Source: Herbidospora mongoliensis (GTDB taxonomy: Bacteria; Actinomycetota; Actinomycetes; Streptosporangiales; Streptosporangiaceae). From it: DNA of 64,000 nucleotides. The stretch spans positions 186,001 through 250,000 of the forward strand of contig NZ_BBXD01000022.1 of NCBI RefSeq assembly GCF_001570545.1. Direction: 5' to 3'. The notes beneath the pieces are model-generated. The model did not search any database and had not been told where the DNA came from. It saw only the letters and a program-made list of their open reading frames with translations. The position numbers and the translations under genes were made by a program. Every line of letters starts with the position of its first letter. Position 1 is the first letter of the stretch. This document shows, piece by piece, positions 9,252-17,291 of the stretch.

Positions 9252-9267
9252 GGTATGAAAAAATACC
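9252..9267. promoter_or_regulatory. Candidate GntR/FadR operator between divergent amine operon and regulator
   Basis: GGTATGAAAAAATACC has five-base inverted arms (GGTAT/ATACC) around an A-rich centre. It lies 18 bases before the ligase start and 28 bases before the regulator start, the expected place for autoregulation plus operon control. FadR-subfamily proteins usually bind short T-G-G-T-style palindromes like this. Confidence 0.55.
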
Positions 9268-9295
9268 AATGAGGAGCCTAAATGGGGAGGGTGGG

Positions 9296-10018
9296 GTGAA
9301 AGAAACGCAACTCGGATCTTTACTGCGTCCGGTCCGGGCCGGGAACGCGTTCGAGGAGACCGTCGAGCGGCTGCTTCAGGTCGTCAAGCTGGGCGTCGTC
9401 CCGCACGGCGAACGCCTCCCGCCCGAGCGTGATCTGGCCGTCCACCTGGGCATCAGCCGGGTCACCCTGCGCGAGGCCATCCGCTCCCTCCAGGAGGCGG
9501 GCTATCTCGACGTCCGCCGGGGACGCTACGGCGGCGCGTTCGTCATCTACCGGCCGCCCGACCCCGGAGGCGGCGACCTGGCCGAGGCGGTCAACCAGAT
9601 GGGCGCGGGCGACCTGGCCGACGCGCTGACCTACCGGATGGCCATCGAGTGCGGGGCCGCGCAGATACTGGCCACCACGACGCTCGACTCAGCCCAGCGG
9701 GCGATGCTGCTGCGCCGGCTCTCGGACGTCAACGAGGCCGCCCCCACCGACTACCGCCGCCTCGACGCGGCCTTCCATCTGTCGATCGCGGAGCTGACCG
9801 GGTCGCCGCTGCTCGCCGCCGCGTGCGCCGACGCCCGGCTGCGCGTCACCGACCTGCTGAACGCGATCCCCGTGCTCGGCCCGAACATCGCCCACGCGGG
9901 CGCGCAGCACCAGGCGATCGTGTCTGCGATCCTGGCCGGCGACCCCGACGGCGCGTCACGGGCCGTGGCCGAACACCTCGAAGGCACGGCCGCGCTTTTG
10001 CGTGGGTTCCTGGCCTGA
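9296..10018 (+). CDS. GntR-family transcriptional regulator, FadR/FCD subfamily
   Basis: The 240-residue protein has an N-terminal winged helix (LPPERDLAVHLGISRVTLREAIRSL, written in parts: LPPERDLA, GISRVTLREA, IRSLQEAGYL) ending near residue 75. An all-alpha FCD ligand domain follows from about residue 95, with the metal-site pattern DAAFHLSIAE and a C-terminal GAQHQAI and AVAEHLEG histidines. GTG 9296 is chosen for GGAGG five bases upstream; an ATG at 9269 has none. It is divergent from the amine ligase operon with a palindrome between them, so it most likely represses that operon until an amine-derived ligand binds. Confidence 0.88.
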   Translation: MKETQLGSLLRPVRAGNAFEETVERLLQVVKLGVVPHGERLPPERDLAVHLGISRVTLREAIRSLQEAGYLDVRRGRYGGAFVIYRPPDPGGGDLAEAVNQMGAGDLADALTYRMAIECGAAQILATTTLDSAQRAMLLRRLSDVNEAAPTDYRRLDAAFHLSIAELTGSPLLAAACADARLRVTDLLNAIPVLGPNIAHAGAQHQAIVSAILAGDPDGASRAVAEHLEGTAALLRGFLA

Positions 10019-10058
10019 ACAGCTCGCATGGGTAGAGTCGCCCCCGGGGGCGGTGACC

Positions 10059-10790
10059 ATGGGTGAACTTTTCCAGCGGGCGGTGGTCGACACCCATCGG
10101 CTGCCGCTGTTCTGCTTCTTCGTGGCGTTGATCGTGACGTTCGTGTTCACCCGCATCAACGTGCGGCTGATCCGGGCCGAGGTCCGATGGTGGTTCAGGA
10201 ACGTCAACGTGGGCGACACGCACGTCCACCACGTCGTGTTCGGCGTGATCCTGATGATGATGAGCGGCGTGGCCGCGCTGCTCGTCGGCCCGGGAGCCGA
10301 AGGCTGGCACGCCGTGACCGCCGCCCTCTTCGGCATCGGCTCAGGCCTGGTCCTCGACGAGTTCGCGCTGCTGCTGCACCTGCGCGACGTCTACTGGGCC
10401 GAGGAGGGCCGCACCTCCGTCGACGCCGTCTTCGTCGCCATCGCCGTGACGGCCCTGCTGCTCCTGGGCGCCCGCCCGCTGGGCTGGGACGACACCGACG
10501 AGGACTTCAAGGCCGCCGTCTTCTTCCTCGTCCTCAACCTCGTCTTCGCCGTCGTCACCCTGCTCAAGGGGAAGATCTGGTCGGGCCTGCTCGGGGTCTT
10601 CGTACCGATCTTCGGGTACGTCGGCGCGGTCCGCCTCGCCCGCCCGGGATCGCCGTGGGCGCACTGGTTCTACGACACCAAGCCCGCGAAACTGCGCACG
10701 GCGCTGCGGCGGGAGGAACGGTGGCGCCGGCCGGTCATCAAGGCCAAGATCGCGGTCCAGGAGTTCGTGTCCGGACGCCACATAGGTTAG
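10059..10790 (+). CDS. Polytopic membrane protein of unknown function
   Basis: The 243-residue protein has about five to six hydrophobic helices. A distinctive GDTHVHHVVFG motif with three histidines comes right after the first helix and could bind a metal or haem. The remaining helices include LVLDEFALLLHL with charged residues within a membrane-like stretch, and a basic C-terminal tail. ATG 10059 is used because the upstream in-frame codons overlap the GntR gene and look non-coding. It follows the regulator by 40 bases and could share its transcript. I do not recognise a function. Confidence 0.65.
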   Translation: MGELFQRAVVDTHRLPLFCFFVALIVTFVFTRINVRLIRAEVRWWFRNVNVGDTHVHHVVFGVILMMMSGVAALLVGPGAEGWHAVTAALFGIGSGLVLDEFALLLHLRDVYWAEEGRTSVDAVFVAIAVTALLLLGARPLGWDDTDEDFKAAVFFLVLNLVFAVVTLLKGKIWSGLLGVFVPIFGYVGAVRLARPGSPWAHWFYDTKPAKLRTALRREERWRRPVIKAKIAVQEFVSGRHIG

Positions 10791-10821
10791 GCCGCCCATT
10801 CTGAGGGCAGCCCGGTATGCC

Positions 10822-11004
10822 ATGGGACTCTCCGCGAAATTCCGTGAACTGAAGGCCAGGGCCAAGACCGAGATCGGCGCCAGGACGGGCAACCGCCCCC
10901 TCGCCGCCGAGGGTCGTACCGAGCAGGCGGAGGCCAAGCTGCTCACCACCCAGGACCGACTCCGGGCCGTCGCCAACGAGATCCGCAGGAAGTACAAGCG
11001 GTAA
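10822..11004 (+). CDS. Small CsbD-like stress protein
   Basis: The 60-residue hydrophilic protein contains KARAKTEIGARTGNRPLAAEG followed by a run of Glu/Gln/Ala/Lys, similar to the CsbD pattern of K-x-K-x-x-G-x-x-T-G-x-x-x-L-x-x-E-G. CsbD-like proteins are abundant small general-stress proteins of unknown molecular role. The C-terminus is unusually arginine- and lysine-rich (IRRKYKR). Coding density fits its neighbours and the frame is clean. The family match is from motif only. Confidence 0.6.
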   Translation: MGLSAKFRELKARAKTEIGARTGNRPLAAEGRTEQAEAKLLTTQDRLRAVANEIRRKYKR

Positions 11005-11014
11005 TACTTGGGCG

Positions 11015-11644
11015 GTGAGTGAAACGTCGTTCCTCGGGGTCTTCCCCGACCGCATCCTGGCCGCCGTCCGCCCCGGGCCTCTGGGCCTCGCGCTGGTGGG
11101 CGGCCCGGCTTTGCGCCTGCACGGCATGCGCGCCGACGATCCGGGGGAACTGCGGTTCGCCACCACCGACAAGCTCGTCGAACCGGCCTGGCAGGCGACC
11201 GAATCCCTGCACCGGGCCGGTTTCGACGTCTCGGCCGAAGACGCCTCTCCCCGGGTGACCCGGCTGACCGTCCACGACCCCGTCACCGAGCAGACCTGCG
11301 TGGTCGACCTGCTGCGCGAAGACCTGGCCGAACCCGTCGAGGAGATCGACGGGACGCCCGTGGTGTCGTTGATCGACGCCACCGGCCTGGCCATGCGTGA
11401 CCTGCACGAACGCGGGACAGCCGCCGATGTGGTGAACGTGGCCTCGGTGCGGGGGCTCTATTCGTACCGGGAACTCGAAGGTCTGGGCCGCGACCACCTC
11501 GACGACTTCGCGGCCGAGGAACTGGCCGACCGCCTCGACGCGGCCGAGATGATGCCGCTGCCCCGCGAGATCCGCTCCTGGGCCCTGGCCTGGGCGGAAG
11601 ACATCCGCCTGCGCCGCCCGGAAGAGGGCGACACCGACTGGTGA
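11015..11644 (+). CDS. Nucleotidyltransferase-like protein, probably degenerate
   Basis: The 209-residue protein starts at GTG 11015, 10 bases after the CsbD-like gene. LALVGGPALRLHGMR resembles the GG-x-A-L-x-L-H-G-x-R opening of AbiEii-type nucleotidyltransferases. The region that normally carries the metal-binding Asp-x-Asp reads GELRFATT, so the catalytic acids appear to be missing. The rest has a mixed alpha/beta character with DLHERGTAADVVNVAS in the middle. No AbiEi-like partner is adjacent, so I do not call it a toxin. Confidence 0.45.
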   Translation: MSETSFLGVFPDRILAAVRPGPLGLALVGGPALRLHGMRADDPGELRFATTDKLVEPAWQATESLHRAGFDVSAEDASPRVTRLTVHDPVTEQTCVVDLLREDLAEPVEEIDGTPVVSLIDATGLAMRDLHERGTAADVVNVASVRGLYSYRELEGLGRDHLDDFAAEELADRLDAAEMMPLPREIRSWALAWAEDIRLRRPEEGDTDW

Positions 11645-11657
11645 CATGGTTCAGCGG

Positions 11658-12035
11658 TCAGGACGAGGCCGGCGCCGCCGTGCCCGACGTCAGAGCCGCC
11701 TGGACGATGCGGATCGCCTCGCCCGTGTCGATGCCGAGGCCGGCGATCACAGCCGCGTAGTCGGCGGCGGCCCGGAGGGCCCGCTCCCGGCTCTCCTCAC
11801 CGCCGGCCGACACGAACGAGCCGGCCCGCCCGCGTGTCTCGATCAGCCCGGCCTCCTCCAGCTCCCGGTAGGCCCGGCCGACCGTGTTGACGGCCAGGCC
11901 GAGGTCGGCCGCGAGGTGGCGGATGGTCGGCAGCCGGGTGCCCACGGCCAGCGTGCGGTCCTGGATCTGCCGGGCGAACTGGGCCCGCAGCTGCTCGAAC
12001 GGCGGCACCGGTGAGGCCGCGTCGATGACGATCAT
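11658..12035 (-). CDS. GntR-family regulator, short YtrA type
   Basis: The 125-residue protein is a winged-helix domain with only a short helical tail. It carries PPFEQLRAQFARQI, GTRLPTIRHLAADLGLA and NTVGRAYRELEEAGLI, the YtrA-subfamily arrangement in which the tail serves dimerisation. ATG 12035 is chosen because the conserved N-terminus starts there and it overlaps the membrane-protein stop (ATGA). YtrA regulators are normally co-transcribed with a membrane protein or ABC system they repress, which fits the upstream partner. The perfect repeat at 12875-12922 is the likely operator. Confidence 0.88.
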   Translation of the reverse strand: MIVIDAASPVPPFEQLRAQFARQIQDRTLAVGTRLPTIRHLAADLGLAVNTVGRAYRELEEAGLIETRGRAGSFVSAGGEESRERALRAAADYAAVIAGLGIDTGEAIRIVQAALTSGTAAPASS

Positions 12036-12865
12036 CGGAGGTTCATGGCCCGCCGGGCCACCGTCGCGCTCGATGGTGTTCTGGTGTGGAGCACGATGAA
12101 CGCGGTCAGGAACAGGATCAGGTAGGCGATCGAAGCGGCGCTCCACCAGCCGGGTGCGGTGCCGAACAGCAGCACCACGGGCAGCGACCACTGCACGCTC
12201 GGCGTGACGAGGTCGCGGGCGTCCTCGACGCGCATGATGACGTCGGCGGTCAGCGACTCCTCGTCCTCCGCCACGACCGGGCACCTGAGCACGTGGCGTA
12301 GCTGCAGGACGAAGATGGCTGTCACGCCGAGCAGGCCGATCAGCAGGACGGCGGCCAGCTGCCGCACGACAGGGTCGGGAACGGCCAGGGCGCTCCCGGC
12401 CAGCGCCATCGCACCGGCGAAGGTGGCGACCGCGAAGACGGCGTAAGGCTGGCCGACCAGGGCCCGCCAGCCGGGCTGGACCGGATGGGCGGCCCTGCGG
12501 GACAGCGTCGCGCCCGCCCGCTGGTCGACGCGCCGCACCCACCAGTCGAGCAGCGACTGTGCCAGCAGCAGCCCGGCCACCAGCGCGGTCAGGGCCAGCA
12601 GCGGCAGCGGGCGCTGCGGCTGGACGCCGCCGGAAGCGGAACCGGGGAGCGGGGCGTAGGTCGCGGCGAGCGCGCTCGCGATGATCAGCACGGCCAGCAT
12701 GACGGCGGCGGCGATACGGGCGCGTCTCCGGACGGCCAGCCGGCCGGCCAGCAGGAGGGTCGGGCGGACGCCGGCCAGCTCATGCCGGGCCAGCCACGCG
12801 CCCGCCTCTCGCAGATCGGCCGAACGCTCCGGCGAGCCGGGGTCCGGTAACGGTTCACGGGTCAT
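12032..12865 (-). CDS. Multi-pass membrane protein co-transcribed with GntR regulator
   Basis: The 277-residue protein has about six hydrophobic segments: two in the first 100 residues after a charged N-terminal region, two near the middle, and two at the end. There are no recognisable transport or catalytic motifs. It is the first gene in a two-gene operon with the YtrA-type regulator, whose start codon it overlaps. A similar arrangement elsewhere is typical of envelope-stress or antibiotic-responsive membrane proteins; that role is inference. Confidence 0.7.
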   Translation of the reverse strand: MTREPLPDPGSPERSADLREAGAWLARHELAGVRPTLLLAGRLAVRRRARIAAAVMLAVLIIASALAATYAPLPGSASGGVQPQRPLPLLALTALVAGLLLAQSLLDWWVRRVDQRAGATLSRRAAHPVQPGWRALVGQPYAVFAVATFAGAMALAGSALAVPDPVVRQLAAVLLIGLLGVTAIFVLQLRHVLRCPVVAEDEESLTADVIMRVEDARDLVTPSVQWSLPVVLLFGTAPGWWSAASIAYLILFLTAFIVLHTRTPSSATVARRAMNLR

Positions 12866-12874
12866 GCTGGCCCC

Positions 12875-12922
12875 TTTGTCGCAAGCTTTGTACCAAGATG
12901 ATGCTTCATAGCTTGCGACAAA
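12875..12922. promoter_or_regulatory. Long inverted repeat, candidate GntR operator
   Basis: Two perfect 13-base arms, TTTGTCGCAAGCT at 12875-12887 and its exact complement at 12910-12922, flank a 22-base spacer. The inner arm edge is nine bases before the start codon of the membrane-protein gene. The size and position fit a site for the co-transcribed YtrA-type regulator, possibly two half-sites bound by two dimers. Confidence 0.6.
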
Positions 12923-13010
12923 GTCAACTCCACGACGGCGACCCCTGCGGCGCTCTGACCTGAGACACGTCCGCTCTGTAACGAAGACGTGGGCGGTGGT
13001 TGCCCGTGGA

Positions 13011-14462
13011 TCAGCTCAAGGAGCGGAGGGCCAGGCCCAGGCCCAGGCCGATGACGATCAGGGCGGTGCCGATGGGGGCCAGGCGGGAGAGGCGGGCCGC
13101 CGTCGCGGAGAGGCGGCCCAGTTTGAGCAGGGCTTCCACCCGGTCGGCGAGTTTCACCAGGAGGAGGCCGGTGGCCGTGAGGGTGGCGGCCATGCCCGCG
13201 CCGTAGGCGAGGACCAGGGCCACGCCGAACCAGGTGCGGCCCAGGGCGGTCGCGCCGAGCAGGACGATCAGGGCTGACGGGCTGGGGACCAGGCCGCCTG
13301 CGATGCCCATGCCGATCAGGCCTGCGCGGGAGGGCTTGGCGGTGGGGGTTGTGGTTTCCTCGCGGTCGAGGACCGCCACCGCATGTCCCGAAGCGTGCCC
13401 GTGTCCATGTCCGTGCCCGTGCCCATGGCCCTGCCCATGACCATGCCCGTGTCCGTGGCCATGCCCGTGGCCATGCCCGTGTCCGTGGCCATGACTGGGG
13501 GAGTCCCCCCGCACTGCGGTCTGGAGGAGGCGGAGGCCGATGGCGGTGACCAATACGCCGCTGGCCACTCCCAGCCACATCAGCACCCGGTCCCCCGACA
13601 ACGACGACACCGCTGTCAGGGTAAGGCCGACGACCAGCACGCCCGCCGTGTGGGTCGCCGTCACCGTGAACCCCACGACCAACGCGTCGCGGGGACGGCC
13701 GCGCCGTCCCGCCAGGTAGGCGGCCATGATGGTCTTGCCGTGGCCGGGGATCAGCGCGTGGCCCGCGCCGAGGATCAGGGCCAGGGCCACACCCAGCAGG
13801 CCGACGCCCAGTGTCAGGGACTCGGCGCCGATCAGGTCGGTGAAGGTGCGGTCGAGGGTGTCGAGCCAGCCGCCGATCGGGCCGGGGGCGGTGAAGCCCG
13901 CCGGGGCGGTGAGGACGCCGTCCGGGTTCACGGTCAGCGTCACCGAGCGCTGTTCGAGGGGCGAGGCGAGCAGGTCGTCGGGGTAGGTCCGCAGCTCGTC
14001 GCTGATGCTCGTGGCGGGGACGTCGGGAGGCGTCAGCCGGACCTCCGGGGAGGCGACGGTGATCTCGCGCCAGCCGATGCGGTCGGGGTCGTGGTCGTCG
14101 GTGAAGGCGATGGTCCCGGTCGGTGTCACGTCGGCGACGAACTCGCAGGTCAAACGGGTGGTCTTCAGGCCGCCCTGGCCCTCGGGCCGGGTCAGGTCGC
14201 TCTCCGCGACCCGCCACGTCGTGCGCTGGCCGTTCACCCGGAGGGTCTGGGCGGCGGCGACCGCCGCGCAGGTGGGGTGGTCGCCCTGGAGGGTGGGGAG
14301 TTCGGCCACGTCCACGACCGCGGTGTTCTCCACGCGGTCCGCGTACAGGCGCAGGCCGTTGTAGTGGTTGACGGTGAAGTTGCCCAGGGGGTGGGCCTGG
14401 GCCGCCGTCCCCAGGGCTATGAACGTCGCCAGGCCGACGAGGAAGGCGCGTGCGATTTTCAT
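13011..14462 (-). CDS. NicO-type nickel/cobalt transporter with histidine-rich loop
   Basis: The 483-residue protein has a signal sequence (about residues 1-24, cleaved or anchored near AQAHPLG), a soluble extracytoplasmic domain to about 200, and then six or so membrane helices. GAGHALIPGHGKTIMAAYLAG near residue 235 and a second VGFTVTATHTAG helix carry the His-rich metal motifs of NicO/RcnA-like transporters. A cytoplasmic-type loop at about 322-360 consists almost only of His-Gly pairs. The start ATG 14462 has AGAGG upstream and overlaps the TPR stop by four bases. It is last in the DUF4331-TPR-NicO set. Direction of transport and metal are unknown. Confidence 0.85.
   Translation of the reverse strand: MKIARAFLVGLATFIALGTAAQAHPLGNFTVNHYNGLRLYADRVENTAVVDVAELPTLQGDHPTCAAVAAAQTLRVNGQRTTWRVAESDLTRPEGQGGLKTTRLTCEFVADVTPTGTIAFTDDHDPDRIGWREITVASPEVRLTPPDVPATSISDELRTYPDDLLASPLEQRSVTLTVNPDGVLTAPAGFTAPGPIGGWLDTLDRTFTDLIGAESLTLGVGLLGVALALILGAGHALIPGHGKTIMAAYLAGRRGRPRDALVVGFTVTATHTAGVLVVGLTLTAVSSLSGDRVLMWLGVASGVLVTAIGLRLLQTAVRGDSPSHGHGHGHGHGHGHGHGHGHGQGHGHGHGHGHGHASGHAVAVLDREETTTPTAKPSRAGLIGMGIAGGLVPSPSALIVLLGATALGRTWFGVALVLAYGAGMAATLTATGLLLVKLADRVEALLKLGRLSATAARLSRLAPIGTALIVIGLGLGLALRSLS
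13382..13496 (-). repeat. His-Gly codon repeat in metal-transporter loop
   Basis: Alternating CAC/CAT and GGG/GGC codons give roughly 18 His-Gly pairs interrupted by one Gln and one Ala-Ser. The repeat is translated in frame in the transporter. It is a metal-binding loop and a likely site of copy-number variation. Confidence 0.85.
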
Positions 14463-15685
14463 GAGGACCTCTGGAGGGCGGGGAGAGCGGCGGAGAAACG
14501 GGGGTTGTATTCGGTGACCAGGCGCGCGGAGTCCGTCCGGAGACCCAGGGCTTTTTCGATTTCGGCGCGGTGGTGCATGACCAGGGCGTTGCGCCAGCCG
14601 GTCGCGGTGGCTTCCTTCGCGTGTTCCAGGGCCTCGGTGGAGCGGCCCGCACGGTGCAGGGCCCAGGCCAGGGCGTCGGCTGCGGCGACGTTGGGGTTTC
14701 TCGCGTATTCGGCCTGGGCGAACTTCACGGCTTCGGCGGGTGAGCCGTGGTCGGCTTCGAATTCGGCCCAGGTGATGTCGTCGCGGACGCCGTTGAGGCG
14801 CATGAGTTCGCGCTGGGCTTTGAGCGTCGTCCATCCCGGGTCGCGGCCCAGCGCCTTCAGGACCTCTCCCTGCTCGACCAGCGTCTGGGTCAGTGGCAGC
14901 CGGGCGGTGACCGCGGCGTACAGAGAAGCGGCCTTTTCCAGATCGCCGGAAAGGGCGGTGACTCTGGCCAGGCCCACGCGGGCCGGGTCGAAGGCGGGGT
15001 CGGCGAGCAGGGCCTTCGAATAGTGCGCGCGGGCCTCGTCGTAGCGGCCCTGGCGGAGGTGGAGTTCGCCCAGGTAGTGCTCGCAGAAGGCGATGTCGGC
15101 GGGCTGGTAGGCGTCGCGGCGGGCGTATTCGAGCATGTCGCCGGCCATCGCGAGGTCGCCGCGCAACTCGGCGTCGTAGGAGGCCCGGGTGAAGGACGAC
15201 ACCCCGGGCGCCAGGGACATCATCTTCTCTACGGCGCTGGTCGCCTCGGGGTAGCGGCCCAGCTGGTGGAAGCTGTCGGCCAGCACCCCGTAGGCGGGGG
15301 CCCCGTACGGATTGACGGTGATGGCCTGCCGCGCGGTCGCGACGGCCTGGGTGAACTCGTGCCGGCCCGCCTCCAGGGAGGCCCGGCCGGTCAGGCCGGC
15401 GGGGTTGCCGGGGCTCACTTCCAGCGATCTGGCCACCGCCCGTTCGGCCTTGCCGTACCAGGACGGGTCGCCGGTGAGCCGGGCCCTGTCGACGTAGGAC
15501 GAGCCGAGCGCGGCCCAGCCGACGTAGTCACCGGGCAGTCGGCGCAGGCGTTCCTGCAGGTCGTCGGCGGGGGCCGCGATCACTTCTGCGGGTGCGCGGG
15601 GGGCGAGGTTGGCGGCGGCGGTGACGGCGGTCGCGATGGCGATGATCCCGGCCAGCGCCACGCCGCCGCGCTTGAGAGAGCGCAT
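14459..15685 (-). CDS. Exported TPR-repeat protein
   Basis: The 408-residue protein starts with a signal-like or anchoring hydrophobic segment (residues about 8-27, GGVALAGIIAIATAVTAAAN). It continues with helical pairs characteristic of tetratricopeptide repeats: DYVGWAALGSSYVDRARL, PYGAPAYGVLADSFHQLGRY, HYLGELHLRQGRYDEARAHY. TPR arrays bind other proteins, so this is probably the scaffold linking the exported DUF4331 protein to the transporter. It starts 65 bases after the DUF4331 stop and overlaps the transporter start. Confidence 0.82.
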   Translation of the reverse strand: MRSLKRGGVALAGIIAIATAVTAAANLAPRAPAEVIAAPADDLQERLRRLPGDYVGWAALGSSYVDRARLTGDPSWYGKAERAVARSLEVSPGNPAGLTGRASLEAGRHEFTQAVATARQAITVNPYGAPAYGVLADSFHQLGRYPEATSAVEKMMSLAPGVSSFTRASYDAELRGDLAMAGDMLEYARRDAYQPADIAFCEHYLGELHLRQGRYDEARAHYSKALLADPAFDPARVGLARVTALSGDLEKAASLYAAVTARLPLTQTLVEQGEVLKALGRDPGWTTLKAQRELMRLNGVRDDITWAEFEADHGSPAEAVKFAQAEYARNPNVAAADALAWALHRAGRSTEALEHAKEATATGWRNALVMHHRAEIEKALGLRTDSARLVTEYNPRFSAALPALQRSS

Positions 15686-15750
15686 GGCAAGGACTCCAGA
15701 GAAGAGGGCGCCGCCGCGGAGGGGAAAGCGCGGCGGCGATCGGACGGGAT

Positions 15751-17142
15751 CTACGACCCGGAGAGGGCCCGGTTCACGGCCACGTTGCTCGGGCCGGGGA
15801 TGTACGGGAACGTCGACAGCGCCGGCTGGTCGTTGGCGTCGACCTTGTCACCGGCCGCCAGCGCCTGCACGAGCTGACCGGTCTGCGCCGCGCCGGCCAT
15901 GGCCTGGATCGCGATGTCGACCACGTCGTCGCCGAGGCGGCGGCCGTTCGGGAAGCCCTGCAGGTCGCCCGCGAGCACGCCGAGGCGGTTCGGGTTCGCG
16001 GTCACCGGCACGGCCATGTTCAGCCGCAGCATCTCGGCCGGGCGCAGCTTGCCCGCGTCCTTGTTGAGCGTCTGCGAGTTGAGGTCGGCGTTGATCGGGC
16101 CGTTGCCCTTCGCGATGCCGGTCAGGAAGATCTCGACCAGGTCGTTGCGCGGGGTCTTGGGCGCCTTCAGGCCGTAGATGGCCTCCAGCAGCTTGGGCAG
16201 TTCGGGCTCGGTGACCCTCTTGACCACGGCCGGGATCGAGGCGTCCTTGTCGGGGCTCAGCGAGTTGAAGGCGTCTTTCAGGCCCGAGGGCAGCACGACC
16301 TCGTTGACCAGCGGCTGGCCGAGGCGCGACACCTGCACGTAGCCCTTCGGCGACCACTTGTCGGTGGTGGCCCAGATGCCGACGACCGGGTTGCGGGCGA
16401 CGCTGCCGCGCAGGGCGATCTCCTTCTTGGGGATCTGCAGGCCCAGCGTGTGGACGTTGTAGCCGCGCGTGGTGTCCTGGCCGACCTCCGACAGGTCGCC
16501 GCCGTAGAGGAGGTCGAAGACGCGCAGGTCGAGGAAGAACGCCTCGTCCGACTGGCCGGCGAACTGCTTGCCGCCGCCCCTGATGTTGTCGATGGCCTGG
16601 CCGCGCAGGGTGTTGTAGTCGGGCATGGAGGCCCGGCCCACGTTGCTGGGGGCGACCGTGCCCCGGCCGATGACCGTGGCGCCGCGGTGGGTGATCTTCC
16701 TGAGTGTGTACGTCTGCTTGAACAGCAGGTTCGGGTCGTCGAGTGACGTGATCGGGCCGTTGTTGTAGAGGAACGTGGAGTTCCCGCGCTTGTCGACGTC
16801 CTTGAACGTCCACTGGTAGACGACGTCGGGCTTGGCGTCGCCGTTGTTGTCGATCTTGATGTTGTAGCGCGAGTTGGTGTCGAAGAAGTAGAAGTTCGGG
16901 CCGCCGTTGGGCTCCTCGAACGGGATCCAGTTGGCCAGCAGGGTGACGGTGTCCTGCTTGTCGGGGCTGGTGAAGGCGTACACATCGGTGTTGTCGTTGC
17001 GCGGGTCGCCCGCGATCAGCGGGGCCTCACGGTGCGAGGAGGCGCTCGGCGCCTCCGGCCGGAGAATGACGAACGACGCGGCGGCGAGGGCGCCCGCCAC
17101 CCCCACGGCGACGATCGATCGCGGGGTGATCCGGAACTCCAT
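15751..17142 (-). CDS. DUF4331 exported protein
   Basis: The 463-residue protein has an N-terminal hydrophobic segment (about residues 9-27), then the DUF4331 hallmark SSHREAPLIAGDPRNDNTDVYAF, and PFEEPNGGPNFYFFD. Further on, VVGIWATTDKW and a C-terminal LTGIAKGNGP and FPNGRRLGDDVVDIA complete the family pattern. DUF4331 proteins have no firmly established biochemical role. ATG 17142 is chosen because the signal-like segment starts there, with GAGAGGACC nine bases upstream; the frame is open further upstream but is non-coding in character. It heads the gene set with TPR and NicO proteins. Confidence 0.88.
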   Translation of the reverse strand: MEFRITPRSIVAVGVAGALAAASFVILRPEAPSASSHREAPLIAGDPRNDNTDVYAFTSPDKQDTVTLLANWIPFEEPNGGPNFYFFDTNSRYNIKIDNNGDAKPDVVYQWTFKDVDKRGNSTFLYNNGPITSLDDPNLLFKQTYTLRKITHRGATVIGRGTVAPSNVGRASMPDYNTLRGQAIDNIRGGGKQFAGQSDEAFFLDLRVFDLLYGGDLSEVGQDTTRGYNVHTLGLQIPKKEIALRGSVARNPVVGIWATTDKWSPKGYVQVSRLGQPLVNEVVLPSGLKDAFNSLSPDKDASIPAVVKRVTEPELPKLLEAIYGLKAPKTPRNDLVEIFLTGIAKGNGPINADLNSQTLNKDAGKLRPAEMLRLNMAVPVTANPNRLGVLAGDLQGFPNGRRLGDDVVDIAIQAMAGAAQTGQLVQALAAGDKVDANDQPALSTFPYIPGPSNVAVNRALSGS

Positions 17143-17248
17143 GGCTATGGGGTCCTCTCGGGGACGAAGAGACAGATTGTCGAGGGGTCCGGCCGGAGTC
17201 CTCGACCGCCTATTCGCCTCATCGCCGCGATCGGATTGGTCCCATTCG

Positions 17249-17281
17249 CAAAAAGAAACGGCCCCCTCGCGCGAGGGGGCC
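17249..17281 (-). terminator. Intrinsic terminator after GH5 gene
   Basis: On the minus strand, an 11-base-pair stem GGCCCCCTCGC/GCGAGGGGGCC at 17260-17281 is followed by TTTCTTTTT. It starts 11 bases after the glycosidase stop. Confidence 0.85.
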
Positions 17282-17291
17282 GCCGGGGTGA

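Noticed and set aside
11015-11644. AbiE-type toxin-antitoxin system
   Set aside because: No AbiEi-like antitoxin is adjacent and the catalytic acidic residues appear to be absent.
13382-13496. Low-complexity repeat as a mobile or satellite element
   Set aside because: It encodes a His-Gly metal-binding loop in frame in the NicO-type protein.
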